Source of the DNA: Anaerolineae bacterium
GTDB taxonomy: Bacteria > Pseudomonadota > Alphaproteobacteria > DSM-16000 > Inquilinaceae
DNA length: 57,318 bases
Direction: 5' to 3'
NCBI GenBank assembly: GCA_028285185.1
Contig: JANQQD010000018.1
Location: 1-57,318, forward strand
The position numbers were made by a program, and so were the translations under genes. The stretch's first letter is position 1. Each line of letters starts with the position of its first letter. The notes beneath the pieces are model-generated. The model made no database searches. It was not told the DNA's origin and was given only the letters and a program-made list of their open reading frames with translations. This document shows positions 1 through 7,696 of the stretch, in pieces.

Positions 1-213
1 ACTTATGCCTTGCTGGATCGGGCCAACGGCATCGAGGCAAGCTGGACCCTGCGCGAGGCCCTGCGCATCATCCTGGCCGCGGCCGCCGGCAAGCTTTCGG
101 GCGCGGCGACGACAAGCGTGGCGATCCGCGATGTCGGCGACACAAAGAACCGCATCAGCGCCACGGTGGACGCCGACGGCAATCGCTCCGCCGTCACCTT
201 GGACAACACCTAA
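1..213 (+). CDS. Phage/GTA tail-region protein, 3' part only (5' end outside the window)
   Basis: The reading frame is open from base 1 and ends with TAA at 211–213, so only the C-terminal 70 residues are visible. They read as an amphipathic helical stretch (ALLDRANGIEASWTLREALR) followed by an Ala/Gly segment and a charged IRDVGDTKNRISATVDADG tail. From memory, this layout is common in short proteins encoded beside tail-fibre genes in alphaproteobacterial prophages; I know no biochemical role for it. The stop overlaps the ATG of the next gene (TAATG), so the two are translationally coupled and belong to one phage-type module. An in-frame TTG at position 10 exists, but the frame continues upstream, so I treat the gene as truncated by the window edge. 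Confidence 0.6.
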   Translation, partial: TYALLDRANGIEASWTLREALRIILAAAAGKLSGAATTSVAIRDVGDTKNRISATVDADGNRSAVTLDNT

Positions 214-1274
214 TGTTTGCCGGGCGCTACTTTCCCACCCGCTATTTCCCGCGACGCTACTTCCCAGCGGTAGGTGCCGCGGCCACGGGTGAGATCTTCT
301 TCGGCAACACGCCGATCACGGCCATCTATCGAGGATCGATCCCGATCACCCAGGTCTATCACGGGGCGACGGAGGTGTGGTCTGGGAGCTTCATAGCCTT
401 CTCAACGCCCGGTAGCCACGGCTTTGTGGTTCCCACAGGGGTAACCTCGATCACCGTCAAGCTCTGGGGGGCAGGAGGTGGAGGCGGATCAAGAGAGTCT
501 ACACTCTTTAGTGCTGGTTCCGGCGGCGGCGGCGGATTTGCCGAGGCAACCCTCCCTGTTACGGCCGGCGAAACGCTGACAGTTCTTGTCGGCAGTGCGG
601 GGCTAGGCGGTACCTTTGGCGATCGCGAGGGCGGTTCAGGAGGTGGCCTCACTGGTGTCTTCAGAAGTACTACGCCCCTGACAATCGCTGGTGGTGGTGG
701 CGGTGGCGGCGGCCACCACTCTTTCGGATCGCCCGGCAATGCCGGCGCTGGTGGCGGCATTAGCGGTCAGGACGGTGAAGTCCAGGGTCCTCCAGGGAAC
801 ACGGGTGAAGGCAACGGCGGAACGGGCGGTACCCAACTGACAGGCGGCGCCGGCGGCGATCACGGGGTTGGTGGCGGTGGTGGCGGTGCTGGTGATGGCG
901 AAGACGGCGAGACCGATGGTACCTACGAGGGCGGTGACGGCGGAAACGGCAATGGGTCTGCCGGGTCTGGTGACGGACCCGCCGCGGGATCATTCGGTCA
1001 CGGTGGCGCAGGGGGCGGTCTCTTCCATACCGGCGGTGGTGGTGGTGGCGGCGGCTACCGCGGCGGCGGTGGTGGTGGCGGCGACGAGAGTGCAGGCGGC
1101 GGCGGCGGTGGCGGTTCAGGCTATGACAGTACCGGTACCGGAACACTGACCCAGGGATCGCAGTCGTTAGTTGCGAACACCTCGGATGCGGACTACCCCG
1201 GAAGTATTGGCAACGGAGGAGCCGCAGAGAACGATGGGCAACCCGGTTACGCCCGCATCTCTTGGGCCGCTTAA
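213..1274 (+). CDS. Glycine-rich phage tail-tip/adhesin-like protein
   Basis: 353 residues. The N-terminus carries a repeated aromatic motif (GRYFPTRYFPRRYFPAVG), then a short beta-rich domain (residues about 25–60, with ITAIYRGSIPITQVYHG). A long region (about 85–330) follows, built almost entirely of GGGGG, GGXGG and GAGG runs, and ends with the typical closing motif DGQPGYARISW. The VPTGVTSITVKLWGAG entry followed by poly-Gly is a known glycine-rich domain seen in tail fibres and surface proteins. In the S16 phage adhesin such Gly runs form polyglycine-II helices; that comparison is inference. It overlaps the preceding phage gene by one base and is probably the distal tail or receptor-binding component. 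A non-phage glycine-rich surface protein is the alternative, but the neighbours favour phage. Confidence 0.65.
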   Translation: MFAGRYFPTRYFPRRYFPAVGAAATGEIFFGNTPITAIYRGSIPITQVYHGATEVWSGSFIAFSTPGSHGFVVPTGVTSITVKLWGAGGGGGSRESTLFSAGSGGGGGFAEATLPVTAGETLTVLVGSAGLGGTFGDREGGSGGGLTGVFRSTTPLTIAGGGGGGGGHHSFGSPGNAGAGGGISGQDGEVQGPPGNTGEGNGGTGGTQLTGGAGGDHGVGGGGGGAGDGEDGETDGTYEGGDGGNGNGSAGSGDGPAAGSFGHGGAGGGLFHTGGGGGGGGYRGGGGGGGDESAGGGGGGGSGYDSTGTGTLTQGSQSLVANTSDADYPGSIGNGGAAENDGQPGYARISWAA

Positions 1275-1276
1275 TC

Positions 1277-1843
1277 CTACGCTTTGCCGAGAGCCCAGAG
1301 ATCGTGGTTCCGACGCTCAACGATTAGATCAGAGAAGCCCGCCTTGCTTAGCGCATTCTCCAACGACTGTGCTGTAAAGCCGGTCTTGTGCAGCATGGTC
1401 GACCCGCCGCTTCTGATAGAAAGACCATGGCCGAAGAGCATGTCCAGCGGCGTGATGGGACCACTTTGTGACTGATAGGCAACACTGTTGAGCCCAATCT
1501 TGAGAATCAGTTCAGCAACCTTTTCAAGGTCCGGAACCCTCAACAACGCGCTGCCACCCGGACACAGCACCCGATGAAACTCGCTCAAGGCGGCGGGCAC
1601 CTCGTGGGCAAAAAGGTGTTCCAAGGAGTGGGAGCTCCACACCGCATCGACGGACCCTGTCTCCACAGCGCCCATATCGGTCATCGATGCAAGAATGTCC
1701 GGTTCGGCCTTGGGGCTGATGTCCAGGCGGATCTCCTTCCATTCGGGCTTCCGAAAGGTCTCGTGCAGGGCAGTGGGCCGCCAAGGCCCGCAACCGACGT
1801 GGAGAACGGTCTTGGTCGCCGATGAGGTTGCAATTTCAGACAT
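1277..1843 (-). CDS. Class I SAM-dependent methyltransferase
   Basis: 188 residues from the ATG at 1843, which has a clear AAAGGAG Shine-Dalgarno five bases upstream; an in-frame ATG eight codons further out lacks one. Motif I is VLHVGCGPW, an acidic residue after RLDIS fits SAM ribose binding, and WSSHSLEHL plus FHRVLCPGGSALLRVPD are the post-motif regions of the Methyltransf_11 type. There is no extra domain to reveal the substrate. The gene is opposite in strand to the phage genes on both sides and ends two bases after the glycine-rich gene's stop. It may therefore be a moron inserted in the phage module. DNA, lipid or glycan methylation are all possible. Confidence 0.75.
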   Translation of the reverse strand: MSEIATSSATKTVLHVGCGPWRPTALHETFRKPEWKEIRLDISPKAEPDILASMTDMGAVETGSVDAVWSSHSLEHLFAHEVPAALSEFHRVLCPGGSALLRVPDLEKVAELILKIGLNSVAYQSQSGPITPLDMLFGHGLSIRSGGSTMLHKTGFTAQSLENALSKAGFSDLIVERRNHDLWALGKA

Positions 1844-2252
1844 GGGGGCTCCTTTCCCGACCCTCATCGTTGCCGCTGCGATTGTGCCAACTCCGAATAG
1901 TTAACCGCAACATCTTAGATGACCTTCGGTTGAGGCTCGATGTCCATGCCGAGACGACGCCTCGTGGCAGCAGGAGTGCTGCGAGTGGTCCCAGACAAAC
2001 TGACCATCTCGCTCAATCCAAGGACGCCGATCATGGTGGCGCTGGGAAGTACAGCGGAGCCGCGACGGCCAGGACCGTCTGTCCGGATCATCTGATGACA
2101 GGTCCAATCAGTGGTGACGAGAACTGGGCGACTGCTGGGTATTGATGGTTCTGGCATCACCGCAGCGTTCGACCACTTCAGCCGCCACCTTGAGCGCAAT
2201 CGGGAAATACAATTACTGTACGATTTGCGCCCCTTCCGTAAGGAGTTGACTC
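1844..2252. other. Intergenic stretch, no supportable gene
   Basis: About 400 bases between the methyltransferase start and the next plus-strand gene. Short open frames exist on both strands (for example 1915–2199 on the minus strand), but none has a Shine-Dalgarno plus a recognisable protein pattern. The right end (2238–2246) holds the AAGGAG site of the gene starting at 2253. The stretch should contain the promoters for the two diverging genes, but I see no convincing -35/-10 pair. Confidence 0.4.
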
Positions 2253-2567
2253 ATGAAAGCCGCTCAGTTCTTTGGGGCGGCGCTTCTGGCGCTGGCTCTG
2301 GTGTTTGTATCAGGTGTTGCGCAGGGGCAAGGGGCGCAGTGCGGGCCCAGAGACACGCTCTTGCGCGCGCTGGCGGAGGGCTACCAGGAGCGGCCGGTCG
2401 GACGCGGCGTAACCTCTTCAGGCGCCCTGTTTGAGGTATTGGCCGGGCCCGCCGGGTCCTGGTCGGTGCTGGTTACGGTTCCGGGAGGGCAAACCTGTCT
2501 GGTTTCCAGTGGCGAGGGCTGGCGCCAATTGCATCAGGCGACCCCGAACCGCGGGCCGGCCGCGTGA
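2253..2567 (+). CDS. Small exported protein of the phage block, function unknown
   Basis: 104 residues with a clean signal peptide: MK, a hydrophobic run (FFGAALLALALVFVSGVA) and a probable cleavage after AQG. The mature part has two Cys (CGPRDTLL and QTCLVSSGEGW) that could form a disulfide, and an EGYQERPVGRGVTSSGALFEV segment. From memory the latter resembles small periplasmic proteins of alphaproteobacteria, but I cannot name a family. A strong AAGGAG lies seven bases before the ATG. The stop overlaps the next start (TGATG), so it leads a tight four- to five-gene cluster of small membrane or lipoproteins. A lysis- or moron-type role is inference. Confidence 0.6.
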   Translation: MKAAQFFGAALLALALVFVSGVAQGQGAQCGPRDTLLRALAEGYQERPVGRGVTSSGALFEVLAGPAGSWSVLVTVPGGQTCLVSSGEGWRQLHQATPNRGPAA

Positions 2568-2830
2568 TGGCCTGGATGCGACAGTTGGTCGAAGACCGTC
2601 TCGCCCGCGAACAGGCGAAGACTGCCAATCAGAAAATCGATGCCCATGAAGACCGCTGCAGCGAGCGCTGGCGCGAGGCACGCGATGAGATGAAGGACAT
2701 GCGGCAGCGGCTCTTCGACACGCGGCTTGCCATGGAGCAGGGGCACCGTCGCTTGACCGGCTGGATCATCGGCGGCCAGGGCAGCGTCATTCTTCTGCTC
2801 GGCGGGTTCCTTCTGACCAAGGTGCTCTAG
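2567..2830 (+). CDS. Coiled-coil protein with C-terminal membrane anchor (XhlA-like phage protein)
   Basis: 87 residues. A charged helical region (residues 1–65, rich in K/R/E/D with heptad-like spacing) is followed by a hydrophobic segment (GWIIGGQGSVILLLGGFLL) and a short KVL tail. This is the layout of the small XhlA-like phage lysis proteins and other tail-anchored phage proteins; the match is by shape, not by motif. The ATG overlaps the upstream stop as TGATG; a GTG one codon earlier is also possible. The next gene is a holin-like protein, which supports a lysis cassette. No endolysin gene is present in the window. Confidence 0.6.
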   Translation: MAWMRQLVEDRLAREQAKTANQKIDAHEDRCSERWREARDEMKDMRQRLFDTRLAMEQGHRRLTGWIIGGQGSVILLLGGFLLTKVL

Positions 2831-2884
2831 CACCCTCGATTCCGACTGCTTTCCCTGCTCACTCCACGACGATCCGGAGGTTCC

Positions 2885-3046
2885 ATGTTTACCGCCTATG
2901 ACAAGGCGGCGGCCGGTGCAATCGGTACAGCCGTCACCAGTATTCTGGCTGCCCTGACCGCGCTTGATCCCGAGGTGATCGGTGCCATCGGCACGCTGCT
3001 GACCGCCGGTCTGATCTGGCTGGTTCCCAACAGGTCCCCGGTCTGA
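2885..3046 (+). CDS. Holin-like two-TM small membrane protein
   Basis: 53 residues, with a perfect GGAGG four bases before the ATG. Two hydrophobic helices (AAAGAIGTAVTSILAALTAL and VIGAIGTLLTAGLIWLV) are split by a short DPE turn, and the protein ends with PNRSPV. From memory, this matches small phage proteins annotated as putative holins, which often end in a V(P/N)NRP-like motif. It sits 54 bases after the coiled-coil protein and 7 before a small lipoprotein. Holin function is inferred from topology and context only. Confidence 0.6.
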   Translation: MFTAYDKAAAGAIGTAVTSILAALTALDPEVIGAIGTLLTAGLIWLVPNRSPV

Positions 3047-3053
3047 GGATCTC

Positions 3054-3224
3054 ATGGAACAAGTCAGCCGCGTGGCTGTCCTTAGGCTGCTTTTGGTCGG
3101 GACCGGCCTCGCGCTTTCCGCCTGCGACCCTTTGAGGCTTCTGCCAGGGCCAACGATCCAAAGCGGCGGCGCTCTTGGGGACCACGCCGCTTCCCAAGCC
3201 AAACCTGATTCAACACTGGAGTGA
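3054..3224 (+). CDS. Very small lipoprotein, possible outer-membrane spanin (Rz1-like)
   Basis: 56 residues. A basic N-terminus is followed by a hydrophobic stretch (VLRLLLVGTGLALSAC) ending in a good lipobox (LSAC), so the mature lipoprotein is only about 33 residues, with DPLRLLPGP at its start. A tiny lipoprotein directly behind a holin-like gene is what an o-spanin looks like. No i-spanin partner is obvious, and Pro content is modest for Rz1, so this stays a hypothesis. The start ATG lies seven bases after the upstream stop with GAGGATCT before it; the stop is seven bases before the next ATG. Confidence 0.5.
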   Translation: MEQVSRVAVLRLLLVGTGLALSACDPLRLLPGPTIQSGGALGDHAASQAKPDSTLE

Positions 3225-3231
3225 TCTTCGT

Positions 3232-3696
3232 ATGAAACGGACCGCTTTGGGGATCGCCCTCCCGGTTGTCCTCGCTCTGACCGGGTGCTCAACCTTCGGA
3301 CCCACGGGCCAGCAATCGCTTGAGACCGACGAAAGGCCTGCAGGGACGGAGGCATCCTATTCGCCCTTCAACTGGTCGCCGCCGAACTACGCAGGGATGA
3401 CGGCCGGCCGAATCATTTATCCGGGAGAGGATGGCCGAGAACCGGTGGTCGCCGAATGGCTGTCCGGCAAGGAGGCCGAAGCTGCCCGCATCGCCTTCAC
3501 AACGCCGGACGGGACCGTCATCACCTATGACGCTTCCGGGCTGCGCGGGTTTGAAGGGCAACTCGCACGGTCCCAGGTCGAAAGCGATCTGGCGGGTCGG
3601 CTTGCCGAGCTGTGGGAGAATGTTGCGCCTGAGATCCGAACCGGGCTCGTCGACGCCGTCTGCCTCTACGTAACCAAAGCTCCGTGTGGAAGTTAG
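3232..3696 (+). CDS. Lipoprotein of unknown function
   Basis: 154 residues from the ATG at 3232. The signal peptide (MKRTALGIALPVVLALTGC) ends in a canonical lipobox LTGC. The mature part has an aromatic/proline segment (YSPFNWSPPNYAG), then beta-strand-like PVVAEWLSGKEAE and DGTVITYDASG pieces, and a C-terminal helix with a Cys pair (VCLYVTKAPC). I do not recognise a family. It is the last gene of the phage-like run, about 160 bases before tRNA-Ser. Surface exclusion, spanin or a host lipoprotein are all possible. Confidence 0.65.
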   Translation: MKRTALGIALPVVLALTGCSTFGPTGQQSLETDERPAGTEASYSPFNWSPPNYAGMTAGRIIYPGEDGREPVVAEWLSGKEAEAARIAFTTPDGTVITYDASGLRGFEGQLARSQVESDLAGRLAELWENVAPEIRTGLVDAVCLYVTKAPCGS

Positions 3697-3697
3697 C

Positions 3698-3805
3698 GCC
3701 CAAAGTGCTCGGCGGAGCAGGACTTTCCCGGTGGCCCAAGCCTGAGCTTGAATGTCGATTCCGTCGTTGGGGTTCCGTTTTTGGAGTCCCGTTCGCACTT
3801 TGGGC
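3698..3805. repeat. 10-bp inverted repeat flanking an 88-bp spacer
   Basis: GCCCAAAGTG at 3698–3707 is repeated as CACTTTGGGC at 3796–3805, a perfect 10-bp inverted match. The spacer is too long for a simple terminator hairpin and no T tract follows. It lies exactly between the last phage-like gene and the tRNA, so it might mark a boundary or be part of a structured RNA. Chance is possible for a 10-mer. Confidence 0.35.
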
Positions 3806-3855
3806 TTGCGCGGTCCCCTGACAAACCGTTAGGAAATCAGCCGCTTTCCCGGCAC

Positions 3856-3945
3856 GGACAGGTGGCCGAGTGGCTGAAGGCGCTCCCCTGCTAAGGGAGT
3901 ATGTGGTTAAGAGCTGCATCGAGGGTTCGAATCCCTCCCTGTCCG
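3856..3945 (+). tRNA. tRNA-Ser(GCU)
   Basis: Class II tRNA. The acceptor stem GGACAGG (3856–3862) pairs with CCTGTCC (3938–3944), followed by the discriminator G at 3945 and a genomically encoded CCA (3946–3948). The anticodon stem CTCCC/GGGAG encloses the loop CTGCTAA, giving anticodon GCU (3890–3892), which reads AGC/AGU. There is a long variable arm (TATGTGGTTAAGAGCTGCATC region) and a T arm with GGTTCGAATCC. tRNA-Ser genes are frequent phage integration sites, which fits the phage-like genes just upstream. Confidence 0.97.
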
Positions 3946-3948
3946 CCA

Positions 3949-4533
3949 TCTCCTAATGGTATCGATTTTTCAAGAGCTTGATGGCTCGCGCCTGTTTGTT
4001 TGCCGACGGACTGGCGGGCCGTCTTGTGACCTTCGAGCTCATGATCCGGGGAAAGATGCCGGGTAACCGCCGTGCCCGACCGGGCGATCATCTCAAATTC
4101 GAAGCGATGCCGTGCGGCGGTCACCTTTCCGGTTCCTCACCAAGACAGCAATCCCAGTGGTCACGGGATGTCAATTCGGCGCTGTTAACCCCTGATTAAC
4201 TTTGATTCGGCTTCAATCGCGCAGGATTTGTGACAGTTCATGATGTCTTAGGAATCGCCGTTCATAGTTGCGCAAGAAATTCAGTGCGATTGGTGAGGCC
4301 GCGCCAGGGCTGCCGAACTGCGTCCGACCGGCGCGCCCAAGGGGGCGTCGAGCCCGGAGCCGACCTGACCAATCGCATTGGCATCGAGCAGATACATAAG
4401 CGGCATACGAACCGCCGGCGTCGCCCTGAATCGAGCCGGACAGTGCTCTAACGCAGAAGCGCCCAGGCGTTGGCCTTGCCGCCGATGGTCCGTTGACGAC
4501 GGACCGAAGGAAGAGGGGAGTAGGCTCCACAGC
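3949..4533. other. Intergenic stretch of about 585 bp, no supportable gene
   Basis: Between tRNA-Ser and the M23 peptidase. It has several open frames without ribosome sites or family features. A minus-strand frame begins MYLLDANAI near 4393, which recalls the start of PIN-domain toxins, but it loses any PIN pattern within about 10 residues. A slightly AT-richer patch lies at 4180–4215 (GTTAACCCCTGATTAAC). The promoter of the peptidase–bactofilin pair should be in the right half, but I cannot place it confidently. Confidence 0.4.
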
Positions 4534-6138
4534 ATGTGGAAGGACCTGACACGCCGGGCCGCAGACCGATTGGACCAGGTATTTGTTCCTCGTGAACTGA
4601 TCCTGCGCGCCAACGACCGGATCACGGTGCTTCGGCTGTCCGTTCCTACCCAAAAGCGCCTAATTCTCTGTTTCTTCCTCCTGTTGAGCTGGACTGTTCT
4701 GGCAAGTACCGGCGTGCTGGTCCAAGAGTTGACCATTGCGGGTAAGAACCAGGAAATCGATCAACAGCGGCTCGATTACTTCGAACTGTTGAGCGAAGTC
4801 AGCGAATACCACCAGCAGTTCTCACGCATCACGCGCAATTTGGAAGACAATCAGTCGTACTTGCTGTCGATGCTAAGAGACGACGCAGACACCATTCCCG
4901 AGATCTCCGAGATCGAAGATCGGTTGAAGTCGAGCGCATCTGAACAAGATAGAGTTGTGGTCGCGCGCGATGGACTACGCACTAAGCTGAAGCGCTTCGA
5001 GAGCGACCTCCAGGACATTGCCAAGCGGGACGCCGAGTTGCGTGAGCAGGTTCAGGCGACGCGAGACGTACTTTCCGATGCCCGCGAAGAAACGGCTCAG
5101 GTCGACGAAGCACGCGCAAAGCTGGGGCAGCGCCTTGAGCAGGCTGAGAACGAACTCGCGGCGATGGCTGCGGCCAAGCGCCAGATGACCGGCACCATCG
5201 TTGAACTGCGGGAGCAGATAGCAAGGGCACGTCAGGAGGAGACGGCCACGAAAGCCGCCGCGACTGAATTTCGCGATGAGATTGTTGTCTTAGAGTCTCA
5301 GTTGACGGCTGCTTCGAGCCGGGAAGACAGCCTACAGCGGCAGATCGCAGGGCTACAGGCCTCCCTCGGCAACGCCATCCATCGCGGAGATGGACTACAG
5401 GGCGAGAAACAAGGCCTGGAGAGTGAGCTGGCGACACTGACCCGTCGGATGACCGACATGAGGTCCGCCCAGCACAACATCGTCGAGCGACTGCGAGAGC
5501 GTACCGAATTGGGCGTCGACGCCATGGAGCGGACCGTGGCGATGACCGGTCTGGAGCTCGACGAACTCCTCGCGCGCATCGGAGGCAGCGGGTCGTCTCA
5601 AGGCGGGCCATTCGTCGCTGGGAACTACAGCGGTGACTTCGATGGCGACTCTGAGCTTGAGATCTCTTTGTCGTTGTTGGACCTCAGGTTAAGTCGTTGG
5701 CGCGCCTTGCAGAAAGTGATGCGCACCCTGCCGCTGACCGTGCCCCTCGATCAGTATTCCGTCAGCAGCGGTTACGGGAAGCGAAAAGACCCCCTCAATG
5801 GTCGGGTTGCGTACCATCGTGGTCTCGATTTCCGCGCTGCCATGCGTGCACCGGTCTATACGACGGCTCCAGGTAAGGTTACCTATGCCGGCTGGAGCGG
5901 GCCTTTCGGCCGGATGATCGAGATCGATCATGGACACGGCATACGGACGCGTTACGCTCACCTGAAAAAGATCCTTGTCAAACCGGGACAGTCGGTGGCT
6001 AATCGCGAGAAGATTGGTTTGGTAGGTTCTTCGGGCCGCAGTACTGGCCCTCACTTGCACTACGAAGTGCGCTACAACGGTACTCCGCTCAACCCCATGA
6101 AGTTCTTGACGGCAGGCAAGCATGTTTTCAAAGACTAA
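4534..6138 (+). CDS. M23 (LytM-type) murein peptidase with N-terminal TM and coiled coil (DUF5930-like)
   Basis: 534 residues from the ATG at 4534. One TM helix lies at about residues 42–63, a long Glu/Arg/Gln-rich coiled coil at about 70–330, and a C-terminal peptidase domain at about 410–520. The LytM zinc ligands and catalytic His are present: H428 and D432 (HRGLDF), H476 (RYAHL), H507 and H509 (HLHYEV). It would cleave peptide cross-links in the periplasm while anchored in the inner membrane. Its 3' end overlaps the bactofilin gene by 17 bases, the same pairing as Csd1/CcmA in Helicobacter, so it probably acts with a bactofilin scaffold in cell shape. The frame stays open 52 codons upstream, but that part is arginine-rich and unlike protein, so the later ATG behind GGGGAG was chosen. 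Confidence 0.9.
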   Translation: MWKDLTRRAADRLDQVFVPRELILRANDRITVLRLSVPTQKRLILCFFLLLSWTVLASTGVLVQELTIAGKNQEIDQQRLDYFELLSEVSEYHQQFSRITRNLEDNQSYLLSMLRDDADTIPEISEIEDRLKSSASEQDRVVVARDGLRTKLKRFESDLQDIAKRDAELREQVQATRDVLSDAREETAQVDEARAKLGQRLEQAENELAAMAAAKRQMTGTIVELREQIARARQEETATKAAATEFRDEIVVLESQLTAASSREDSLQRQIAGLQASLGNAIHRGDGLQGEKQGLESELATLTRRMTDMRSAQHNIVERLRERTELGVDAMERTVAMTGLELDELLARIGGSGSSQGGPFVAGNYSGDFDGDSELEISLSLLDLRLSRWRALQKVMRTLPLTVPLDQYSVSSGYGKRKDPLNGRVAYHRGLDFRAAMRAPVYTTAPGKVTYAGWSGPFGRMIEIDHGHGIRTRYAHLKKILVKPGQSVANREKIGLVGSSGRSTGPHLHYEVRYNGTPLNPMKFLTAGKHVFKD

Positions 6139-6619
6139 AGAATCCTCCACTTCCCCAGAACCGGTTACCTCGACCAGTAGCCCTGAGCCCAAGCGCAGCA
6201 CCGGGAACAGCGGCGTTCCGTCGATCATCAGCGCCGACCTGAAAATAACGGGCAATCTGAAGAGCGACGGCGACATCCAGATCGACGGTGCGGTCGAAGG
6301 CGACATCGACAGCGCTACGCTGACCGTTGGCGAGGGGGCCCATGTGAAGGGTCACATCAGCTGTGATTCGGTGCGTATCTGCGGAACCATCGATGGCGCG
6401 GTAAAGGCCAAGTCGGTTGTCATGGCCAAGTCTGCGCGGGTCATCGGCGATATCATTCACGACAGCCTGGCGATCGAAGCCGGTGCCTTCATCGAGGGCA
6501 ACATCAAGCGCCTCGAAGGTGCCAGCCGTCCGTCCAGTGTTTCCAGCGCCAGCAAAGTCTCGTCGGCACCGGCCTCGTCGGGGGGCTCCGCGGCTGCCGC
6601 GAAGCCTCTGGCCAGCTAA
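6122..6619 (+). CDS. Bactofilin (polymer-forming cytoskeletal protein)
   Basis: 165 residues. A Ser/Thr/Pro-rich tail of about 35 residues is followed by the right-handed beta-helix bactofilin core (SIISADLKITGNLKSDGDIQ through EAGAFIEGNIKRLE) and a low-complexity Ala/Ser C-terminus. The repeated G-[ND/I]-[IL] periodicity (GNLKSDGD, GAVEGDI, GHISCDS, GTIDGAV, GDIIHDS, GNIKRLE) is diagnostic. It polymerises without nucleotide and recruits wall enzymes. The start overlaps the 3' end of the M23 peptidase gene by 17 bases, so the two are co-translated. The stop overlaps the stop of the convergent dehydratase gene, leaving no room for a terminator. Confidence 0.93.
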   Translation: MFSKTKESSTSPEPVTSTSSPEPKRSTGNSGVPSIISADLKITGNLKSDGDIQIDGAVEGDIDSATLTVGEGAHVKGHISCDSVRICGTIDGAVKAKSVVMAKSARVIGDIIHDSLAIEAGAFIEGNIKRLEGASRPSSVSSASKVSSAPASSGGSAAAAKPLAS

Positions 6620-7644
6620 CTGGCTGCCAGGGCGCCGTCACCAAGGACGGCGCAGAGGAGTTCGGGATCAACGTTGCCACCGGACAGGGTGAGCGCCACT
6701 GTCCGGTGGCAACAATTGAGTTTGCCCGAGAGCACCGCCGCCAGGCACACGGCACCGCCAGGCTCGAGAACGAGCTTCAGGGTGTGAAACGCAAAGTCCA
6801 GTGCGGCCCTTACCTCTTCGTCGGTGACAGAGAAACCGCCTGACACGCGGTCCTTGTTGATGGCAAAGGTGAGCTGGCCCGGACGGGGGGCCAGCAGAGC
6901 ATCGCAAATCGAAAACTCGCCGCCACGATTCTCCCGAATCTGGCCAGCCTCCAATGACCGCTTTGTGTCATCAAACCCTGCGGGCTCTACCGTCAAAACT
7001 TCTGTGTCAGGTGACAGCCTCTCCATTGCCAGGACAGACCCCGCGGTCAACCCACCGCCGCCGCAACACACAAGCAGGCTGTCAAGGCGGACACCGCGTG
7101 CGCGGGCCTGCGTGGCGATCTCCATGGCACAGGTGCCTTGTCCGGCAATAATCCCAGAATCGTCATAGGGCCGCACCAAGGTCGCCGCCCGCTGCCTGGC
7201 CAGGTCGTGGCCGATTTCTTCACGGGATTCATGTACTCGATCATAAAGAACGATTTCCGCGCCGTAGGACCGGGTGCGTTCGATTTTGACCTTTGGAGCA
7301 TCCTTCGGCATCACAATGACCGCGGGGATGCCAACGATCTGTGCCGCAGCGGCAACCCCCTGAGCATGATTACCCGATGAATAGGCAACGACCCCACCGG
7401 GCCTGGCCCTCTCGGGAATCAGACTGATCCGGTTGAATGCGCCGCGGAACTTAAATGAGCCGGTTCGTTGCAAGGACTCAGCCTTCATGAAGACCCGGCC
7501 ACCGGCAACCTCGTTCAGAACGGGTGACTCAAGCAGCGGCGTTTCAACCGCCCAGCCTCGCAACCTTTGTGAAGCCTGCTTGACGTCATCATAGTTTGGG
7601 ATCTGATCGAACTCTTCCGTATCCCACTCACTCTCAGCAGTCAT
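6616..7644 (-). CDS. PLP-dependent threonine/serine dehydratase family (no ACT domain)
   Basis: 342 residues, fold-type II PLP enzyme. The PLP lysine is K65 in TGSFKFRGAF, with the substrate loop SSGNHAQGV and phosphate-binding glycine loop CCGGGGLTAG. There is no C-terminal regulatory domain, unlike the 409-residue paralogue at 38563–39792. It probably converts L-serine or L-threonine to the 2-oxoacid plus ammonia, or racemises serine; the family does not separate these by motif. It is the last gene of a minus-strand run slt–HAD–dehydratase, 52 bases after the HAD gene. Confidence 0.82.
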   Translation of the reverse strand: MTAESEWDTEEFDQIPNYDDVKQASQRLRGWAVETPLLESPVLNEVAGGRVFMKAESLQRTGSFKFRGAFNRISLIPERARPGGVVAYSSGNHAQGVAAAAQIVGIPAVIVMPKDAPKVKIERTRSYGAEIVLYDRVHESREEIGHDLARQRAATLVRPYDDSGIIAGQGTCAMEIATQARARGVRLDSLLVCCGGGGLTAGSVLAMERLSPDTEVLTVEPAGFDDTKRSLEAGQIRENRGGEFSICDALLAPRPGQLTFAINKDRVSGGFSVTDEEVRAALDFAFHTLKLVLEPGGAVCLAAVLSGKLNCCHRTVALTLSGGNVDPELLCAVLGDGALAAS

Positions 7645-7696
7645 ACTGGTTCTTTCGTCATTCTGTCACTCTGGTGCCGGTCTCAGGTCGCGGGTG

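Noticed and set aside
1915..2199. A 94-codon minus-strand frame between the methyltransferase and the exported protein
   Set aside because: No ribosome site, no recognisable family and overlapping frames of similar length on the other strand.
4213..4736. Minus-strand frames starting with MYLLDANAI or ending with ALNFLRNYERRFLRHH, possible PIN-toxin remnant
   Set aside because: The PIN-like look is limited to about nine residues; the other acidic residues and the antitoxin are missing, and the pieces are in different frames.
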